Notes under the pieces: generated by a model
Told to the model about the DNA's origin: nothing
The model's database searches: none
Seen by the model: only the letters and a program-made list of their open reading frames with translations
Made by a program: the position numbers and the translations under genes
In this document: positions 9,992 to 19,191 of the stretch, piece by piece
Numbering within the stretch: the first letter of the stretch is position 1
How the letters are laid out: the number at the start of each line of letters is the position of its first letter
From: Rhodospirillaceae bacterium
GTDB lineage: Bacteria; Pseudomonadota; Alphaproteobacteria; Thalassobaculales; Thalassobaculaceae
Length of the DNA: 32,922 bases
Direction: 5' to 3'
Assembly (NCBI GenBank): GCA_002709155.1
Contig: PAQA01000039.1
Span: 1-32,922 of the forward strand

Positions 9992-10750
9992 TTATAACCG
10001 AACAGGCAGCCCTAATCCCGACATATTAGCTTTGACGTCTGATATTCTAACTTGGCCGAAATGAAACACTGAAGCCGCTAGAACTGCAGAGGCACCCCCT
10101 TCAATAACCCCTTCTGCGAAATGGTCAATGGAGCCAACACCCCCAGAAGCAACAAGTGGAACAGAGATTGATGATGTGATTAGTTTCGTCAGTGGGATGT
10201 CAAAACCTTTTTTCGTGCCATCCCTGTCCATTGAAGTCAAAAGAATTTCTCCTGCTCCATAATTAACCATTTGCTTCGCCCACTCTACCGCATTAATACC
10301 TGTTGCTATACGGCCTCCATGCGTAAACACTTGGAAATCCCCATTGTCAACGCGTTTCGCATCTATTGCAACAACGATACACTGAGAACCAAATTTGTTT
10401 GCGGCCTCTTGGACAAATAATGGCCTTTGAACTGCCGCGGTGTTTATAGAAACTTTATCTGCTCCTGCCAAGAGAAGCCTCCGTATATCTTTTTCAGATC
10501 TAACGCCCCCTCCAACGGTCAATGGCATAAAGCACTGCTCCGCAGTTCTAGAAACAACATCTAATATTGTATCTCTATTTTCACTGCTAGCCGTAATATC
10601 TAAGAAGGTTAGCTCATCGGCTCCCTCTTTATCATAAATCTTTGCTTGTTCTACCGGGTCACCCGCATCAATTAAGTCCAGGAAATTCACCCCTTTAACA
10701 ACCCTGCCATCCTTTACATCTAGACACGGAATAATTCTGACTGTCAGCAT
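9992..10750 (-). CDS. hisF: Imidazole glycerol phosphate synthase, cyclase subunit HisF
   Basis: HisF takes ammonia made by HisH and converts PRFAR to imidazole glycerol phosphate and AICAR. It is a half-barrel-duplicated TIM barrel of 252 residues from the ATG at 10750. With this start the two catalytic aspartates fall at the canonical positions, D11 (in [16 protein letters not shown]) and D130 (in [10 protein letters not shown]), and a GGA lies about 9 nt upstream. A TTG start at 10765 would add five residues and is less likely. The phosphate loops TVGGGV and ASGGVG are present. It lies 19 bp after hisA and directly before hisE. Confidence 0.98.
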   Translation of the reverse strand: MLTVRIIPCLDVKDGRVVKGVNFLDLIDAGDPVEQAKIYDKEGADELTFLDITASSENRDTILDVVSRTAEQCFMPLTVGGGVRSEKDIRRLLLAGADKVSINTAAVQRPLFVQEAANKFGSQCIVVAIDAKRVDNGDFQVFTHGGRIATGINAVEWAKQMVNYGAGEILLTSMDRDGTKKGFDIPLTKLITSSISVPLVASGGVGSIDHFAEGVIEGGASAVLAASVFHFGQVRISDVKANMSGLGLPVRL

Positions 10751-10769
10751 AATATTTTTCCACAATAAC

Positions 10770-11495
10770 TTAGGAGCTTAAAGTTTTTAATGCTTCTTTC
10801 AAGTCAATTGCTCCGTTATACAATGCGCGCCCACATATTACGCCCTCTATATTCTCAGATGCTCGCGCCTTCAACGATTGTAAATCCTTAATTGAGGAAA
10901 CGCCACCTGATGCTATAACAGGAATGGAGATGGCCGATGAAAGCTCTAATGTCGCGTCTATATTTACCCCCTGCATTGCCCCATCTCGATCAATGTCCGT
11001 GAAAATTATCGAGGACACACCATTATCTTCGAACCTTTTGGCTAATTCTAAGCTTGTTATCTTAGTATTTTCTGACCATCCATTCACTGCAACATGACCT
11101 TTTAGAGCATCTATACCTACTACTATTTTACCCGGGAAAGCTGCACAGCTTTGTTTAACAAACTCAGGATTCATTAGTGCCGCTGTTCCTAATATAATTC
11201 GCGAGACGCCTTGATCTATCCAAAATTCAACCTGTTTAATATCACGTATGCCGCCACCAAGCTGAATGGGAACTTTAACAGCCTCCAATATTGAATTAAC
11301 AGCTTCTAGGTTGACAGAATGCCCCGCAAAAGCCCCGTCCAGATCGACAACATGCAACCACTTACAGCCAGAGCTTTCGAATTTTTTTGCTTGGTCGCCC
11401 GGCGACGAATTAAAAACTGTCGCCGCATCCATATCTCCTCTTAATAGTCTAACACATGACCCTTTTTTAAGGTCAATCGCAGGAAATAACTTCAT
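10770..11495 (-). CDS. hisA: ProFAR isomerase HisA
   Basis: HisA opens the ribose ring of ProFAR by an Amadori rearrangement in the fourth step of histidine synthesis. It is a 241-residue TIM barrel with the catalytic aspartates D8 (PAIDLKKG) and D129 ([16 protein letters not shown]), plus [14 protein letters not shown], and phosphate-binding QLGGGIR and IASGGVSS motifs. The ATG has a GAGG Shine-Dalgarno about 8 nt upstream. It is followed by hisF as usual, but preceded by a GNAT gene instead of hisH directly. Length and motifs are normal. Confidence 0.98.
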   Translation of the reverse strand: MKLFPAIDLKKGSCVRLLRGDMDAATVFNSSPGDQAKKFESSGCKWLHVVDLDGAFAGHSVNLEAVNSILEAVKVPIQLGGGIRDIKQVEFWIDQGVSRIILGTAALMNPEFVKQSCAAFPGKIVVGIDALKGHVAVNGWSENTKITSLELAKRFEDNGVSSIIFTDIDRDGAMQGVNIDATLELSSAISIPVIASGGVSSIKDLQSLKARASENIEGVICGRALYNGAIDLKEALKTLSS

Positions 11496-11523
11496 CTAGT
11501 TTCCCTCGTTTTGGAAAAAATAT

Positions 11524-12069
11524 CTACGACAATCTTTTATAGTAAAAGCAACCTTTGACGTAATTACCTCCAACACTTGCATAAAATGGATGCTCCCCAA
11601 ATTTACTATAGCCAAGGCTTTCAAAGAGCCGAATAGCAGCCAACTGAGTTTCACGCACATCAAGGTTCAATAGATCGAACCCAGATTCTTTAACCTGGAC
11701 TTCCGCGGCCTTTATAAGCTTGGCAGATAATCCATGGCCTCGCGCCCATGGGGCAACGAAATTAGTAGTTAAGTTACAAGAAAAGCTCTGAGCTTCATTG
11801 TTTCTAGCTGGTCTAAGGACCTGGCAAGAGCCCGCTATAACTCCATCTAATCTCCCAACCAGAAGGTCTCGCTCAGGGATAAGCAACACCCCGTTCCAGT
11901 ATGATTCTAAGACGTCGCGAGGTGGAGGGGCCAGCCAGCCAAATCCTCCCCCATCAATGATCGCTGCTTCCGCCGCATCACAGAGGTCGTTAAGATCGGC
12001 TGAGTTTAGATTATGTATTAATTCAACCATTATGTTGGTTGAGTGTTCCAATTTATCATTTCCATTCAT
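11524..12069 (-). CDS. GNAT-family N-acetyltransferase inside the histidine operon
   Basis: The 181-residue protein has the GNAT fold. A beta-strand reads LLVGRLDGVIAGSCQVL, the acetyl-CoA pyrophosphate loop is VAPWARGHGLSAKLI (the Q/RxxGxG/A equivalent RGHGLS), and the C-terminal LNLDVRETQLAAIRLFESLGY is the usual motif B region. The substrate is unknown. A GGGFGWLAPPP motif in the N-terminal part is distinctive. The start is ATG 12069 (GGA about 9 nt upstream), but an ATG at 12030 would skip 13 less typical residues. It is 12 bp after hisH and 28 bp before hisA on the same strand, so it is almost certainly cotranscribed. A link to histidine metabolism is only inferred from context. Confidence 0.85.
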   Translation of the reverse strand: MNGNDKLEHSTNIMVELIHNLNSADLNDLCDAAEAAIIDGGGFGWLAPPPRDVLESYWNGVLLIPERDLLVGRLDGVIAGSCQVLRPARNNEAQSFSCNLTTNFVAPWARGHGLSAKLIKAAEVQVKESGFDLLNLDVRETQLAAIRLFESLGYSKFGEHPFYASVGGNYVKGCFYYKRLS

Positions 12070-12081
12070 AGAGAAATTCCA

Positions 12082-12738
12082 TCACGGGCACCAGTTCAGA
12101 AAGTTTTGTATCAGTTTCAATCCCATCCCTTGGCTTTTTTCAGGGTGAAATTGAGTGCCTATCATATTATCTCGTCCAACGACAGCAGTGATCATAACAC
12201 CATAATCAGCAATCGCTACCAGATGATTTTTCTTCTTCACTTTTAATTGAAAACTATGGACAAAATAGAAGTACGACCCATTATCGATATTATTTAAAAC
12301 AGGATGACCCAAGTCATATATGGTTACCGCATTCCAACCCATGTGAGGTACTTTGAATGGTTTGTCTTCGTTTTTCAGATATTTATTAGGATCTATTTTG
12401 GATACCTCGCCGGGCAGCCACCCAAGGCCATCTGTCGGCATGTACTCATGACCGACATCTGCCATTAACTGCATACCAACGCAAATTCCTAAAAATGGTT
12501 TTCCACGATCAACTACTTGTTCTTTCAGAGATTCTCGCAAGCCGGATATAGAGTCTAAACCTCTCTTTACATTGGGAAATGCCCCTTGGCCTGGCAGCAC
12601 GATGAATTTGGCTTTAGCCACTACATCTGGACACTTTGTAACATTCACAGGTCCCGTTGTCTTGGTTGCCATTTTTTCAAAAGCCTTAGCTGCGGATCTC
12701 AAATTTCCCGAACCACAGTCTATAATAGCCACGCTCAT
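12082..12738 (-). CDS. hisH: Imidazole glycerol phosphate synthase, glutaminase subunit HisH
   Basis: HisH hydrolyses glutamine and channels ammonia to HisF. The 218-residue class I amidotransferase has the triad: the nucleophile Cys86 in PFLGICVGMQLM, then His198 and Glu200 in GTQFHPEKSQ. The oxyanion-loop region VLPGQGAFPN is at 48-56, and the N-terminus VAIIDCGSGNLRSAAKAF is typical. It starts 6 bp after hisB. It is separated from hisA by the GNAT gene, so the hisH/hisF partners are in the same operon but not adjacent. Confidence 0.98.
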   Translation of the reverse strand: MSVAIIDCGSGNLRSAAKAFEKMATKTTGPVNVTKCPDVVAKAKFIVLPGQGAFPNVKRGLDSISGLRESLKEQVVDRGKPFLGICVGMQLMADVGHEYMPTDGLGWLPGEVSKIDPNKYLKNEDKPFKVPHMGWNAVTIYDLGHPVLNNIDNGSYFYFVHSFQLKVKKKNHLVAIADYGVMITAVVGRDNMIGTQFHPEKSQGMGLKLIQNFLNWCP

Positions 12739-12744
12739 ATTTAA

Positions 12745-13362
12745 TCAATCCTCCACAACATCACCGCCAATACTACCTTTGGTTGACGGGATTATATCTT
12801 TTGCGCGCGCATCAATGCTCATTGCTCCTCGCAGCGCTCTTGCCAAGGCTTTATAACAAGACTCAACTATATGATGCGTATTCTCACCATAAAGATTTAT
12901 CACATGTATTGTTATGCCTGATGACTGCGCAAAGGCTCTGAACCATTCTTTAAATAATTCCGTATCCATGTCTCCAACTTTTGAATTAGGAAAAGTTACA
13001 TGCCACGAAAGATATGGTCTTCCGGATATATCTAATGATACTTCGGTCAACGTTTCGTCCATAGGAACCTTTGCATTGCCATACCTTACAATTCCAACAC
13101 GAGCACCTAACGCTGTTTGTATCGCATCCCCTATCGCATACCCAGAGTCCTCTGTTGTATGGTGATAGTCAATGTGAATATCTCCTTTTGCATTAACATC
13201 TAAATCCATAAGTGAATGTTTAGATAGTTGCTCAATCATGTGATCAAGAAATCCAATGCCCGTCGAAACATTATACACACCGGTACCATCTATATTGACA
13301 GCTACCTCTATTTGAGTTTCTTTAGTCGAACGCTTGGTTTTACAGACGCGTGCTTTAGTCAT
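12745..13362 (-). CDS. hisB: Imidazoleglycerol-phosphate dehydratase
   Basis: HisB (IGPD) dehydrates imidazole glycerol phosphate to imidazole acetol phosphate, using manganese. The 205-residue protein is the monofunctional form with no phosphatase domain fused. The metal-binding histidine motifs are duplicated as in the family: GFLDHM (37-42) with HHTTED (67-72), and in the second half HVTFPN-type residues and [20 protein letters not shown]. The ATG start is preceded by AGGAG about 9 nt upstream. It is the first gene of hisB-hisH-GNAT-hisA-hisF-hisE-HIT, and divergent from hslVU across a 147-bp region. Confidence 0.97.
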   Translation of the reverse strand: MTKARVCKTKRSTKETQIEVAVNIDGTGVYNVSTGIGFLDHMIEQLSKHSLMDLDVNAKGDIHIDYHHTTEDSGYAIGDAIQTALGARVGIVRYGNAKVPMDETLTEVSLDISGRPYLSWHVTFPNSKVGDMDTELFKEWFRAFAQSSGITIHVINLYGENTHHIVESCYKALARALRGAMSIDARAKDIIPSTKGSIGGDVVED

Positions 13363-13393
13363 CCAATGTCTCCTAATTTAAGGAATGCCGTTT

Positions 13394-13417
13394 ATTATCA
13401 GGATCTAAGGCTCCTGA
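13394..13417 (-). promoter_or_regulatory. Possible his operon promoter -10 with overlapping inverted repeat
   Basis: Upstream of hisB, on the minus strand, TCAGGA-N8-TCCTGA forms a perfect 6-bp inverted repeat at 13398-13417. Its downstream arm overlaps GATAAT (13394-13399), a good -10 hexamer about 32 nt before the ATG. No convincing -35 is seen at 17 nt. An operator over the -10 would be a plausible control site, but a 6-bp repeat can arise by chance. Confidence 0.3.
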
Positions 13418-13455
13418 CCAGTCCGCCAGCTAAATTGGTTTCGATCCAGTTCTAA

Positions 13456-13482
13456 CTTGACCTAGCTTACGACTACCATTAT
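13456..13482 (+). promoter_or_regulatory. Predicted heat-shock (sigma-32-like) promoter of hslVU
   Basis: CTTGACC (13456-13462), a 13-nt spacer, and CCATTAT (13476-13482) lie 28 nt before the hslV ATG. The pattern resembles the RpoH consensus (CTTGAA, N13-17, CCCCATNT) and suits a gene pair that is heat-inducible in other proteobacteria. The TTGACC could also serve as a sigma-70 -35. Confidence 0.42.
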
Positions 13483-13509
13483 CCAAACTTAAAAAGGGGG
13501 TCGTTGATT

Positions 13510-14055
13510 ATGTCACATTCCGAAGATAACTGGTATGGAACAACTATTTTATCCGTTAGATCAGGGGGCCAGGTCGTTATCGCTGGCGATGGGCAAGTAA
13601 CGCTTGGAAGCACCGTAATAAAAAGTCAGGCCCGTAAAGTGAGACGTTTATCAGACGGTAAAGTTATCGCTGGATTTGCAGGGGCTACAGCCGATGCTTT
13701 TACCTTATTCGAACGACTAGAGGCAAAACTTGAACAGCATCCTTTACAATTAACCAGAGCCTGCGTTGAACTTGCAAAAGATTGGCGGACCGATCGCTAC
13801 CTACGAAGGCTAGAAGCAATGATGGCAGTTGCCGATATGGAAACGTCGCTAATTCTCTCTGGCAATGGTGATGTACTAGAGCCCGAAGATGGGCTTATCG
13901 GAATTGGGTCCGGAGGCGCTTACGCTCTTTCTGCTGCGCGGGCATTAAGTAAGCAGCCGAATATGACAGCAGAGAGTATAGCGCGGCAATCAATGGAAGT
14001 TGCGGCGGGAATTTGTATCTACACTAACAATAACTTGACCATTGAAGTTATCTAG
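13510..14055 (+). CDS. hslV: ATP-dependent protease subunit HslV (ClpQ)
   Basis: HslV is the threonine peptidase of the HslUV proteasome-like complex. From the ATG at 13510 the protein is 181 residues. [11 protein letters not shown] near the start places the nucleophile Thr11 right after Gly10, implying removal of a 10-residue propeptide as in other alphaproteobacteria. [33 protein letters not shown] and [15 protein letters not shown] are family signatures. A TTG at 13504 is in frame, but GGGGGT at 13496-13501 is better spaced for the ATG at 13510. It precedes hslU by 23 bp. Confidence 0.98.
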   Translation: MSHSEDNWYGTTILSVRSGGQVVIAGDGQVTLGSTVIKSQARKVRRLSDGKVIAGFAGATADAFTLFERLEAKLEQHPLQLTRACVELAKDWRTDRYLRRLEAMMAVADMETSLILSGNGDVLEPEDGLIGIGSGGAYALSAARALSKQPNMTAESIARQSMEVAAGICIYTNNNLTIEVI

Positions 14056-14078
14056 CAAATTAGAATTAGGGTTTCACT

Positions 14079-15386
14079 ATGACAACTTTTAGTCCACGAG
14101 AAATAGTTTCAGAGCTTGACCGATTTATTATTGGTCAGGAAACAGCGAAGAGGGCAGTCGCAATAGCCTTAAGAAACCGATGGAGAAGACAGCAACTTGA
14201 TGATTCTATTCGAGATGAAGTTCAGCCTAAAAATATTTTAATGATTGGGCCTACAGGAGTTGGAAAAACAGAGATTGCACGCCGATTAGCCAAGCTAGCT
14301 GATGCCCCCTTTATTAAGGTGGAGGCAACTAAATTCACAGAAGTTGGCTATGTAGGCCGTGATGTAGAACAAATAATTCGAGATCTGGTTGAAAGCGCGA
14401 TAACTAATGTAAAGGAAAAAATGCGTTTGGAGGTACGGGCGTCAGCTGAATTAGCTGCCGAAAATCGAGTTATTTCGGCATTAGCGGGCGACGAGGCCAG
14501 AGAGGAAACGCGGCAAAAATTCAGAAAGATGCTTAGGGAAGGTCAGCTTGATGACAAAGAAATTGAGGTAGAGGTTAATGATAGTGGCTCAGGACTTCCC
14601 ACAATTGACATTCCTGGAATGCCCGGATCGCAGATGGGGATGATAAACCTGAATGATATGCTGGGAAAGGCAATGGGAGGAAGAACTAAGAAACGGCGCA
14701 TGTCTGTTGGACAGTCCTATCTAGTTCTAATCGACGAGGAAGCAGATAAATTATTAGATGAGGATAGAATTATTCGCCAAGCAATCGAGGCCGTCGAACA
14801 AAACGGCATTGTCTTCTTAGATGAAGTCGACAAAATCTGTGTTCGCTCAGACCGTTCTGGGGGCGATGTATCTCGCGAAGGAGTACAACGCGATCTTTTG
14901 CCGTTGATTGAGGGCACTACCGTGGCTACCAAGCATGGGGCTGTTAAGACAGATTTTATTTTGTTTATAGCATCTGGCGCTTTCCACTTGAGCAAGCCAT
15001 CTGATCTATTACCGGAATTACAAGGAAGGCTACCAAACCGTGTTGAACTGAGTGCATTAACTAGAGACGATTTTAAAAGAATTCTAACAGAACCAGAACA
15101 CAGTTTAATTAAACAATATACAGCATTATTAGCAACAGAGGGGGTGACCCTTAAGTTCGATCGAGAGGCAATCGACAACCTAGCAGACTTAACAGTGAAT
15201 GTTAACACAACGGTTGAGAACATCGGAGCTAGGCGGCTACATACAATAATGGAAAAACTTCTGGACGACATCAGTTTTACCGCTTCAGATAGCGACGGCC
15301 AAGAACTAATCATAAGTAAAGAATATGTAGAAGAACATGTTGGCGAACTGGCAAAAGACTCGGACCTTTCAAAATTCATTCTTTAA
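14079..15386 (+). CDS. hslU: ATP-dependent protease ATPase subunit HslU (ClpY)
   Basis: HslU is the AAA+ unfoldase ring that feeds substrates to HslV. The 435-residue protein has Walker [10 protein letters not shown] (57-65), the pore-loop region [10 protein letters not shown], a variable I-domain (about 110-225, rich in charged residues and containing [20 protein letters not shown]), and Walker B VFLDEVDK (245-252). It also carries [14 protein letters not shown], the sensor/arginine-finger stretch [11 protein letters not shown], and the C-terminal DLSKFIL tail that docks into HslV. Length is normal. It forms an operon with hslV and converges with the Smr-domain gene, 20 bp apart, with no terminator hairpin visible. 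Confidence 0.98.
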   Translation: MTTFSPREIVSELDRFIIGQETAKRAVAIALRNRWRRQQLDDSIRDEVQPKNILMIGPTGVGKTEIARRLAKLADAPFIKVEATKFTEVGYVGRDVEQIIRDLVESAITNVKEKMRLEVRASAELAAENRVISALAGDEAREETRQKFRKMLREGQLDDKEIEVEVNDSGSGLPTIDIPGMPGSQMGMINLNDMLGKAMGGRTKKRRMSVGQSYLVLIDEEADKLLDEDRIIRQAIEAVEQNGIVFLDEVDKICVRSDRSGGDVSREGVQRDLLPLIEGTTVATKHGAVKTDFILFIASGAFHLSKPSDLLPELQGRLPNRVELSALTRDDFKRILTEPEHSLIKQYTALLATEGVTLKFDREAIDNLADLTVNVNTTVENIGARRLHTIMEKLLDDISFTASDSDGQELIISKEYVEEHVGELAKDSDLSKFIL

Positions 15387-15406
15387 AATCTTGATTGGAC
15401 CACTTT

Positions 15407-16021
15407 CTACTCCCTATTGCGATCATCAATCTTTCTTCGCAAAAGAACATAAAGCGCGCCTGTGCCGCCATGAATTTCTTGAGCGGGTGAGAACGCTAAA
15501 ATGAGATTTGACAGCGGTGCCTCTTTCAGCCACCTGGGAACGGCTCGACGCAAAACTCCTCTTGCCTCCTTATCATTTAAGCCATTGCTTTTTGATTGGC
15601 GAAGGCCCTTTCCAGTAATGACCAATATTAACCTTAGTCTAGTTTTCCATGCCCTGAATATGGTATCCTCAAGTGCTTGCTTAGCCTCACTTTGTGTTAA
15701 ACCGTGCAGATCTAACTTATAATCAATCTCCACTTTTCCTCTTTTTAATTTTAGCGATGTTTTCCGATCAATTCCCGGGGCCCTTCCTGGAGAGTGATCA
15801 CCTATCACAATCGGACCTTTAGAAATACTTGTCAGTTGTTTTATAGGCTTGATCTCACGGGAGATGATGTTTGTTTTCTCTAACTTATCCATTGTGTTAA
15901 TGCTGTTTATTTTATTAATAACGGACTTATCGGAAAAATTTAGGGGTTTCACGTCAGCAAAAACTCTATTGAATATCTCAAGATCAGCTTCACTTAGTTT
16001 GGGGCGAGACCTTTTGTTCAT
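15407..16021 (-). CDS. Smr/MutS-family domain protein
   Basis: The 204-residue protein has a lysine-rich, probably disordered N-terminal half and a C-terminal Smr domain: KLDLHGLTQSEA (LDxHG at 103-107), VITGKGL (135-140), and HGGTGALYVLLRR (184-196). Smr domains are nucleases or nucleic-acid-binding modules; in some bacteria Smr proteins cleave mRNA at stalled or collided ribosomes. The N-terminal part has no recognised domain, as in proteobacterial SmrA/SmrB-like proteins. It sits downstream of mltA on the same strand, a conserved alphaproteobacterial neighbourhood. Biochemical function here is unproven. Confidence 0.9.
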   Translation of the reverse strand: MNKRSRPKLSEADLEIFNRVFADVKPLNFSDKSVINKINSINTMDKLEKTNIISREIKPIKQLTSISKGPIVIGDHSPGRAPGIDRKTSLKLKRGKVEIDYKLDLHGLTQSEAKQALEDTIFRAWKTRLRLILVITGKGLRQSKSNGLNDKEARGVLRRAVPRWLKEAPLSNLILAFSPAQEIHGGTGALYVLLRRKIDDRNRE

Positions 16022-16053
16022 TTGTCATTTTTCCACGGTCTTGATCATAGTTT

Positions 16054-17238
16054 TTAATCTGAAGATATTGAAACCGTTTTTGGGATCAAAATAAATAGAT
16101 TACCTTTCGCCTTCATCGGCCCAGCTAATTCCAAAGCCCTCTCCCCAGAACCCCAAAATACATCGCCTCGTATTGCCCCTTTAATTGCACCGCCGGTATC
16201 TTGCGCAACCATTAGACGTTGTAATCGCATTCCCTCTTCGTCCGCATAATCAGCATCCAACCATATTAACATACCCAAGGGGAAGAATTTGCGGTCTACT
16301 GCTAGGGAGCGGCCTGGGGTTAATGCCAAGCCTTGGGCCCCAATAGGGCCTTCATTAGCGATCCGCCGGAAAAATATGTATGAAGGGTTCAGGTCCATCA
16401 CTTTGTTTTTCTGCTTAGGGTTTCCGATTAACCAAGACTTTATCTTTTGCAAGGACATATTCTCGCTACGTATAGCTCCTATCTTCTTAAGGTGTCGGCC
16501 TATTGGGAAGTAATTGTGTCCATTATGACCAGCGTAACCTACTCTTACCTGCGAGCCATCAGGTAATTCAATCTTCCCAGAACCTTGTATATGTAAAAAA
16601 AATGCATCTATATCACTGCTCAACCATATGATTGGCTTAGTAGTGCTTACTAACGCTCCCTCTCTTATCTCTTTTCTGGTGAAATATGGCTTTAGACGCG
16701 GGCCAACAAGTTTTCCAGCTATTCTCTTTCCTTTCAACGATCCGCGCCAATCGCCAAGGCTCACCAGAACCAGATCGAGCGGCCGCGGATAGATAGGGAT
16801 GGAGAACTTTCGACTTTTTGTCAGAGATCCTTTCAAAATTGGTTCAAAATATCCTGTAAATAATCCTTGGGGGTTGCCAAGATCATCAATCTTATATGCT
16901 CTGAAATTCTGAATGAGGTATTGACGATACCTCATATTATTAGACCCCAGAGCCGGCAAACCGGCGCATATGTTTACCCAATCCTTCACTAATCCAGTGT
17001 ATAGCTGCCCACCAAATTGGGTGTCCGAGTTTTTTCTATCTATTTTTGTACAAGATTTCCTGAAGGCAAATAGAGCTTCTTCCACTTTATCGGTCCCAAA
17101 ACCTGGCAAGGATTCAACAGGAATTTTGGTCAGTTCGAGATTGCCTGTACTCACCGTTTGGTCGGGGATCTTAGCACAACCCAAACAATATAATACACTT
17201 ATGAGCAGTGTTGTTTTGAACCAAAAATAGACTGACAT
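16054..17238 (-). CDS. mltA: Membrane-bound lytic murein transglycosylase A
   Basis: MltA cleaves the MurNAc-GlcNAc bond of peptidoglycan to leave a 1,6-anhydro end. The 394-residue protein has an N-terminal hydrophobic signal ending in CLGC (Cys21), a probable though non-ideal lipobox. The MltA domain follows, with FTGYFEPILKGS, PIIWLSSDIDAFFLHIQGSG and VGYAGHNGHNY. The 3D domain comes last, with DTGGAIKGAIRGDVFWGSG carrying the catalytic Asp pattern. Length is normal. It lies between the Tim44-like gene (18 bp upstream) and the Smr gene on the minus strand, in what looks like one operon. Confidence 0.95.
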   Translation of the reverse strand: MSVYFWFKTTLLISVLYCLGCAKIPDQTVSTGNLELTKIPVESLPGFGTDKVEEALFAFRKSCTKIDRKNSDTQFGGQLYTGLVKDWVNICAGLPALGSNNMRYRQYLIQNFRAYKIDDLGNPQGLFTGYFEPILKGSLTKSRKFSIPIYPRPLDLVLVSLGDWRGSLKGKRIAGKLVGPRLKPYFTRKEIREGALVSTTKPIIWLSSDIDAFFLHIQGSGKIELPDGSQVRVGYAGHNGHNYFPIGRHLKKIGAIRSENMSLQKIKSWLIGNPKQKNKVMDLNPSYIFFRRIANEGPIGAQGLALTPGRSLAVDRKFFPLGMLIWLDADYADEEGMRLQRLMVAQDTGGAIKGAIRGDVFWGSGERALELAGPMKAKGNLFILIPKTVSISSD

Positions 17239-17256
17239 TTATTGGGCTTTACCCGC

Positions 17257-17913
17257 CTAATTTTCCGTAGGTGTCTCTGTTCTTGTTAATATCCAGTTTG
17301 GATTTGGAGAGGTGACGTCCCTACTAAAGGTCCATAAGTCCGTCAGGCTTTCTATGGTGTCAGGATCGCCGTCAATCATATTCTGTTCAGAGTCACGCAC
17401 AACCTTTATTTGATCACTAACAAACTCTACCGTAACCGTCGCTGTATTGCCTTCCACCGAGACCTCATCAATTTGGGCCGATTTTATCGACACAATATTT
17501 GTCTCTAATTTCTCGCCAGCAGCAACTCGCTCTTGTATGGCCTGCTCAAAATTTTTGAATAGTTTCGGTCCCAACAACGGCTCTAGTTTCGTAGAATCAC
17601 CAGCGGCAAATGCAGAAACAATCCAAGAAAAAGCTGACCTTGAACCAGATATAAACTCCTTTTCATTAAAGTTAGTGTCTAGTTGACGGAGTCTAGTAAT
17701 CCCGCTCTCAGAAACTGCTTGTTCTTGGTTTCTGTCATGAAGGGGGATAATATTTTCGTGCTGCGTTGATGGCTCTTTTTCCTCACTAAATTCATTTGCT
17801 GGAGGCTTTTCCATTCCTGTTTTTCGACCCAAAACTCTCCGCAACTGAAATACGAGATAGACTGCAAGCATAGCAAAAATTATTATGTCAAAAAATGCGA
17901 ACCCGTCATTCAT
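17257..17913 (-). CDS. Tim44/TimA-family inner-membrane adaptor protein
   Basis: A 218-residue protein with one N-terminal transmembrane helix (about residues 7-25, FDIIIFAMLAVYLVFQLRRVL), a charged linker, and a C-terminal Tim44-like domain (about 85-215). That domain contains SAFSWIVSAFAAGDSTKLEPLL, FENFEQAI-like sequence, and LTDLWTFSRDVTSPNPNWILTRTE. Alphaproteobacterial Tim44-like proteins are related to the mitochondrial import motor subunit and are thought to be membrane-anchored adaptors, but no bacterial function is firmly settled. It is divergent from fxsA, with secB close by, and cotranscribed with mltA. Confidence 0.9.
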   Translation of the reverse strand: MNDGFAFFDIIIFAMLAVYLVFQLRRVLGRKTGMEKPPANEFSEEKEPSTQHENIIPLHDRNQEQAVSESGITRLRQLDTNFNEKEFISGSRSAFSWIVSAFAAGDSTKLEPLLGPKLFKNFEQAIQERVAAGEKLETNIVSIKSAQIDEVSVEGNTATVTVEFVSDQIKVVRDSEQNMIDGDPDTIESLTDLWTFSRDVTSPNPNWILTRTETPTEN

Positions 17914-18094
17914 GATTTTAAATTAGCTCCAAATTCACCACACCTGTGTGAGTGGCTTCGACCCGATTCAGGTTATTACCATATACCAATTTCAACTTTA
18001 TGGGTAGACTACAACCTTTGGTCATGTTGATATAGTCAAAACATTTGCCGCACATCATGTCTATATATAGAAACTGAATACACTTAGAGCAACT

Positions 18095-18577
18095 ATGCGA
18101 CCTTTCTTTTTTTTTACGTTACTGACTGGCGTTGCCTTTATTGAGATTTTTCTATTTATTCAGGTGAGTTCATATATCAATGTCCTTATAATACTTGCGT
18201 TAACAGTCTGTACTGCGCTAATCGGTTTATCATTAGCAAAAAAACAAATTATTTCAGCGCTTTCCGATCTTAAACATACCGGCAATACTAAGGAGGCTTT
18301 TTTAAACCATATAGTTGATGGTGTTGGCGCTCTAGGTGCTGGTTTCCTTCTTTTGTTACCTGGGTTTTGCACAGATTTAATTGGGGTGCTGCTACTGATG
18401 CCAGCGCTGCGCAGGATTCTACTGTTGTTTGGCTTTCAATATCTTTTAGAACGAGTCCACACCCATTATTCGCAGAAGCATCAGAAATTCGATGGCCCTA
18501 ACGATACAATAATTGAAGGGGAATTTAAATCTCGACCCGACGCAAAGGACGTAGATAACACAAAACCTTTGACTTAA
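18095..18577 (+). CDS. fxsA: FxsA-family inner-membrane protein
   Basis: The 160-residue protein has two N-terminal hydrophobic segments (about 4-24 and 27-47), then a third hydrophobic region (about 76-96) with the family signature VDGVGALGAGFLLLLPGFCTDLIGVLLLMPALR. The C-terminal tail is hydrophilic and cytoplasmic. FxsA overproduction in E. coli suppresses F-plasmid exclusion of phage T7; its normal role is unknown. It is followed by secB on the same strand after 123 bp and divergent from the Tim44-like gene, the usual alphaproteobacterial arrangement. Confidence 0.92.
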   Translation: MRPFFFFTLLTGVAFIEIFLFIQVSSYINVLIILALTVCTALIGLSLAKKQIISALSDLKHTGNTKEAFLNHIVDGVGALGAGFLLLLPGFCTDLIGVLLLMPALRRILLLFGFQYLLERVHTHYSQKHQKFDGPNDTIIEGEFKSRPDAKDVDNTKPLT

Positions 18578-18700
18578 ATTCCAAATTTATCGTCAGCTAA
18601 AATTTTGTTGCTGGTTATCTGTGTTGTAATGAAAAGTTGTTAGTCATAGTTGGCTGTGATAACCCTAGCTGGATGATCTTCTAATCCTTTCGGGGGCAAA

Positions 18701-19162
18701 ATGGCTAAAGACACCGATGCCGACCACTCAACAAATGGTTCGGATGAACCAACGACTATGCAAATTAGTGCCCAATACATCAAAGATTTCTCTTTTGAGA
18801 ACCCCAATTCTCCGGGTAGCTTACAACCTAAAACTGAGCCGAGCGTTGAAGTCAATGTTGATGTACAAGCTACATCTTTATCCGACCACGTTTACGAGGT
18901 TTCATTAACAACATCTATTACTGGTCGAGATGAAACACAAGTTTTGTTCATCATTGAACTCGTCTACGCAGGCATCTTTACTTTTCAAGGGGAAAACCAA
19001 GACAACATACAGCCCGCTTTATTAATAGATTGCCCCCAATTGCTCTTCCCTTTTGCTAGATCAATAATTTCAAGTGTAACGCAAAATGGTGGATTCCCAC
19101 CTCTTTTGCTACAACCGGTCAATTTTGCTCAACTTTATACTGACTCAAAAAAAGACCTATAA
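18701..19162 (+). CDS. secB: Protein-export chaperone SecB
   Basis: SecB is a tetrameric cytoplasmic chaperone that keeps precursor proteins unfolded and hands them to SecA. The 153-residue sequence contains QYIKDFSFENPNSP near residue 26, VNVDVQATSLSDHVYEVSLT, FIIELVYAGIFTFQ, and LLIDCPQLLFPFARSIISSVTQNGGFPPLLLQPV, all canonical for the family. The N-terminal 20 residues are acidic and variable. The start ATG has GGGGGC about 6 nt upstream. It converges with dnaQ across 29 bp lacking a terminator hairpin. Confidence 0.97.
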   Translation: MAKDTDADHSTNGSDEPTTMQISAQYIKDFSFENPNSPGSLQPKTEPSVEVNVDVQATSLSDHVYEVSLTTSITGRDETQVLFIIELVYAGIFTFQGENQDNIQPALLIDCPQLLFPFARSIISSVTQNGGFPPLLLQPVNFAQLYTDSKKDL

Positions 19163-19191
19163 CCCGATGCTCTAATATATCTCGTCGTAGC

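Noticed and set aside
14717-15379. Long minus-strand open frame (220 codons) opposite hslU
   Set aside because: Ser-rich, motif-free composition typical of an antisense shadow; hslU on the plus strand is intact and fully explained.
15945-15960. parS-like GGTTTCACGTCAGCAA in the Smr-domain gene
   Set aside because: Only one half matches the consensus (11 of 16 bases) and the palindrome is broken.
17939-17950. CACAC-CT-GTGTG palindrome between the Tim44-like gene and fxsA
   Set aside because: Only 5-bp arms of simple repeat sequence; expected by chance and not linked to a promoter.
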